Positions 63,929 to 64,000 of a stretch of DNA of 64,000 nt are shown one piece after another. The stretch is from Yersinia hibernica. GTDB taxonomy: Bacteria; Pseudomonadota; Gammaproteobacteria; Enterobacterales; Enterobacteriaceae. Where the stretch lies: assembly GCF_004124235.1 (NCBI RefSeq), contig NZ_CP032487.1, forward strand, positions 3,534,001-3,598,000, given 5' to 3'. The position numbers were made by a program, and so were the translations under genes. The notes under the pieces are model-generated. The model worked only from the letters and a program-made list of their open reading frames with translations, did not search any database and was not told the DNA's origin. The first letter of the stretch is position 1. Each line of letters opens with the position of its first letter.

Positions 63929-64000
63929 ATGATTAAACTTTCTCACATCAGCAAAGTGTTCCAGCAGGGTTCGCGCACGATTACCGCGCTTTCAGACGTG
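63929..64000 (+). CDS. metN: Methionine ABC transporter ATPase MetN (partial, runs off the window)
   Basis: The first 24 codons only: MIKLSHISKVFQQGSRTITA followed by LSDV, the start of MetN. The gene order gmhB-metN and the upstream met boxes support the call. The Walker motifs lie beyond the window. Confidence 0.88.
   Translation, partial: MIKLSHISKVFQQGSRTITALSDV

Overview
The window looks like chromosomal DNA of a Yersinia species, most like the Y. enterocolitica group. This is inferred from gene content and order, not from a database search. The indicators are a complete ureABCEFGD cluster with an adjacent urea channel and nickel permease, a five-gene nickel-type ABC transporter beside it, HdeB, and the enterobacterial block tRNA-Asp / dnaQ / rnhA / yafS / gloB / mltD / yafD / yafC / dkgB / tRNA-Asp-5S-23S-tRNA-Glu-16S / gmhB / metN.

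Layout. 1-3150: AT-rich accessory DNA with two tandem LuxR-type regulators and a complete IS2-group insertion sequence (1797-3133) flanked by a 15-bp direct repeat. 3150-4170: about 1 kb of AT-rich DNA with no convincing gene. 4170-9350: a leftward chitobiose/cellobiose PTS operon (IIB, IIC, GH1 phospho-beta-glucosidase, IIA, AraC regulator ChbR, deacetylase ChbG) with CRP- and NagC-like sites upstream. 9927-15150: periplasmic sugar dehydrogenase, aldo-keto reductase, paired fluoride channels, a Kch-type potassium channel and the periplasmic acid chaperone HdeB. 15229-23379: NiCoT nickel permease, urea channel and urease genes. 24534-29346: nickel-type ABC transporter. Together these supply urea, Ni2+ and accessory proteins for an acid-resistance urease. 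29946-33777: two unknown membrane proteins, an unusual proline-rich protein with a WH2-like C-terminus, a rhodanese and a GlxA/FtrA-type AraC regulator. 34060-35623: a small gene split by an IS407-group element with a TTAA target duplication. 35714-39232: small conserved proteins, an MFS remnant, acid-shock protein Asr, a NicO-family transporter and an ElaB/YqjD-type protein. 39721-43525: nrdHIEF with a pair of NrdR boxes. 44025-47664: the proVWX osmoprotectant transporter. 47861-63742: the conserved block listed above, including a full rRNA operon on the minus strand. The window ends inside metN, whose promoter region carries MetJ boxes.

Shared themes are acid survival (urease, HdeB, Asr), nickel supply (three separate transporter families), osmotic and fluoride stress, and amino-sugar use. 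The least explained items are the WH2-like proline-rich protein (31443-32165), the NikR-like palindrome and hairpin cluster upstream of the nickel ABC operon (29700-29920), the 15-bp repeat around the first IS, and the folded spacer between proW and proX.
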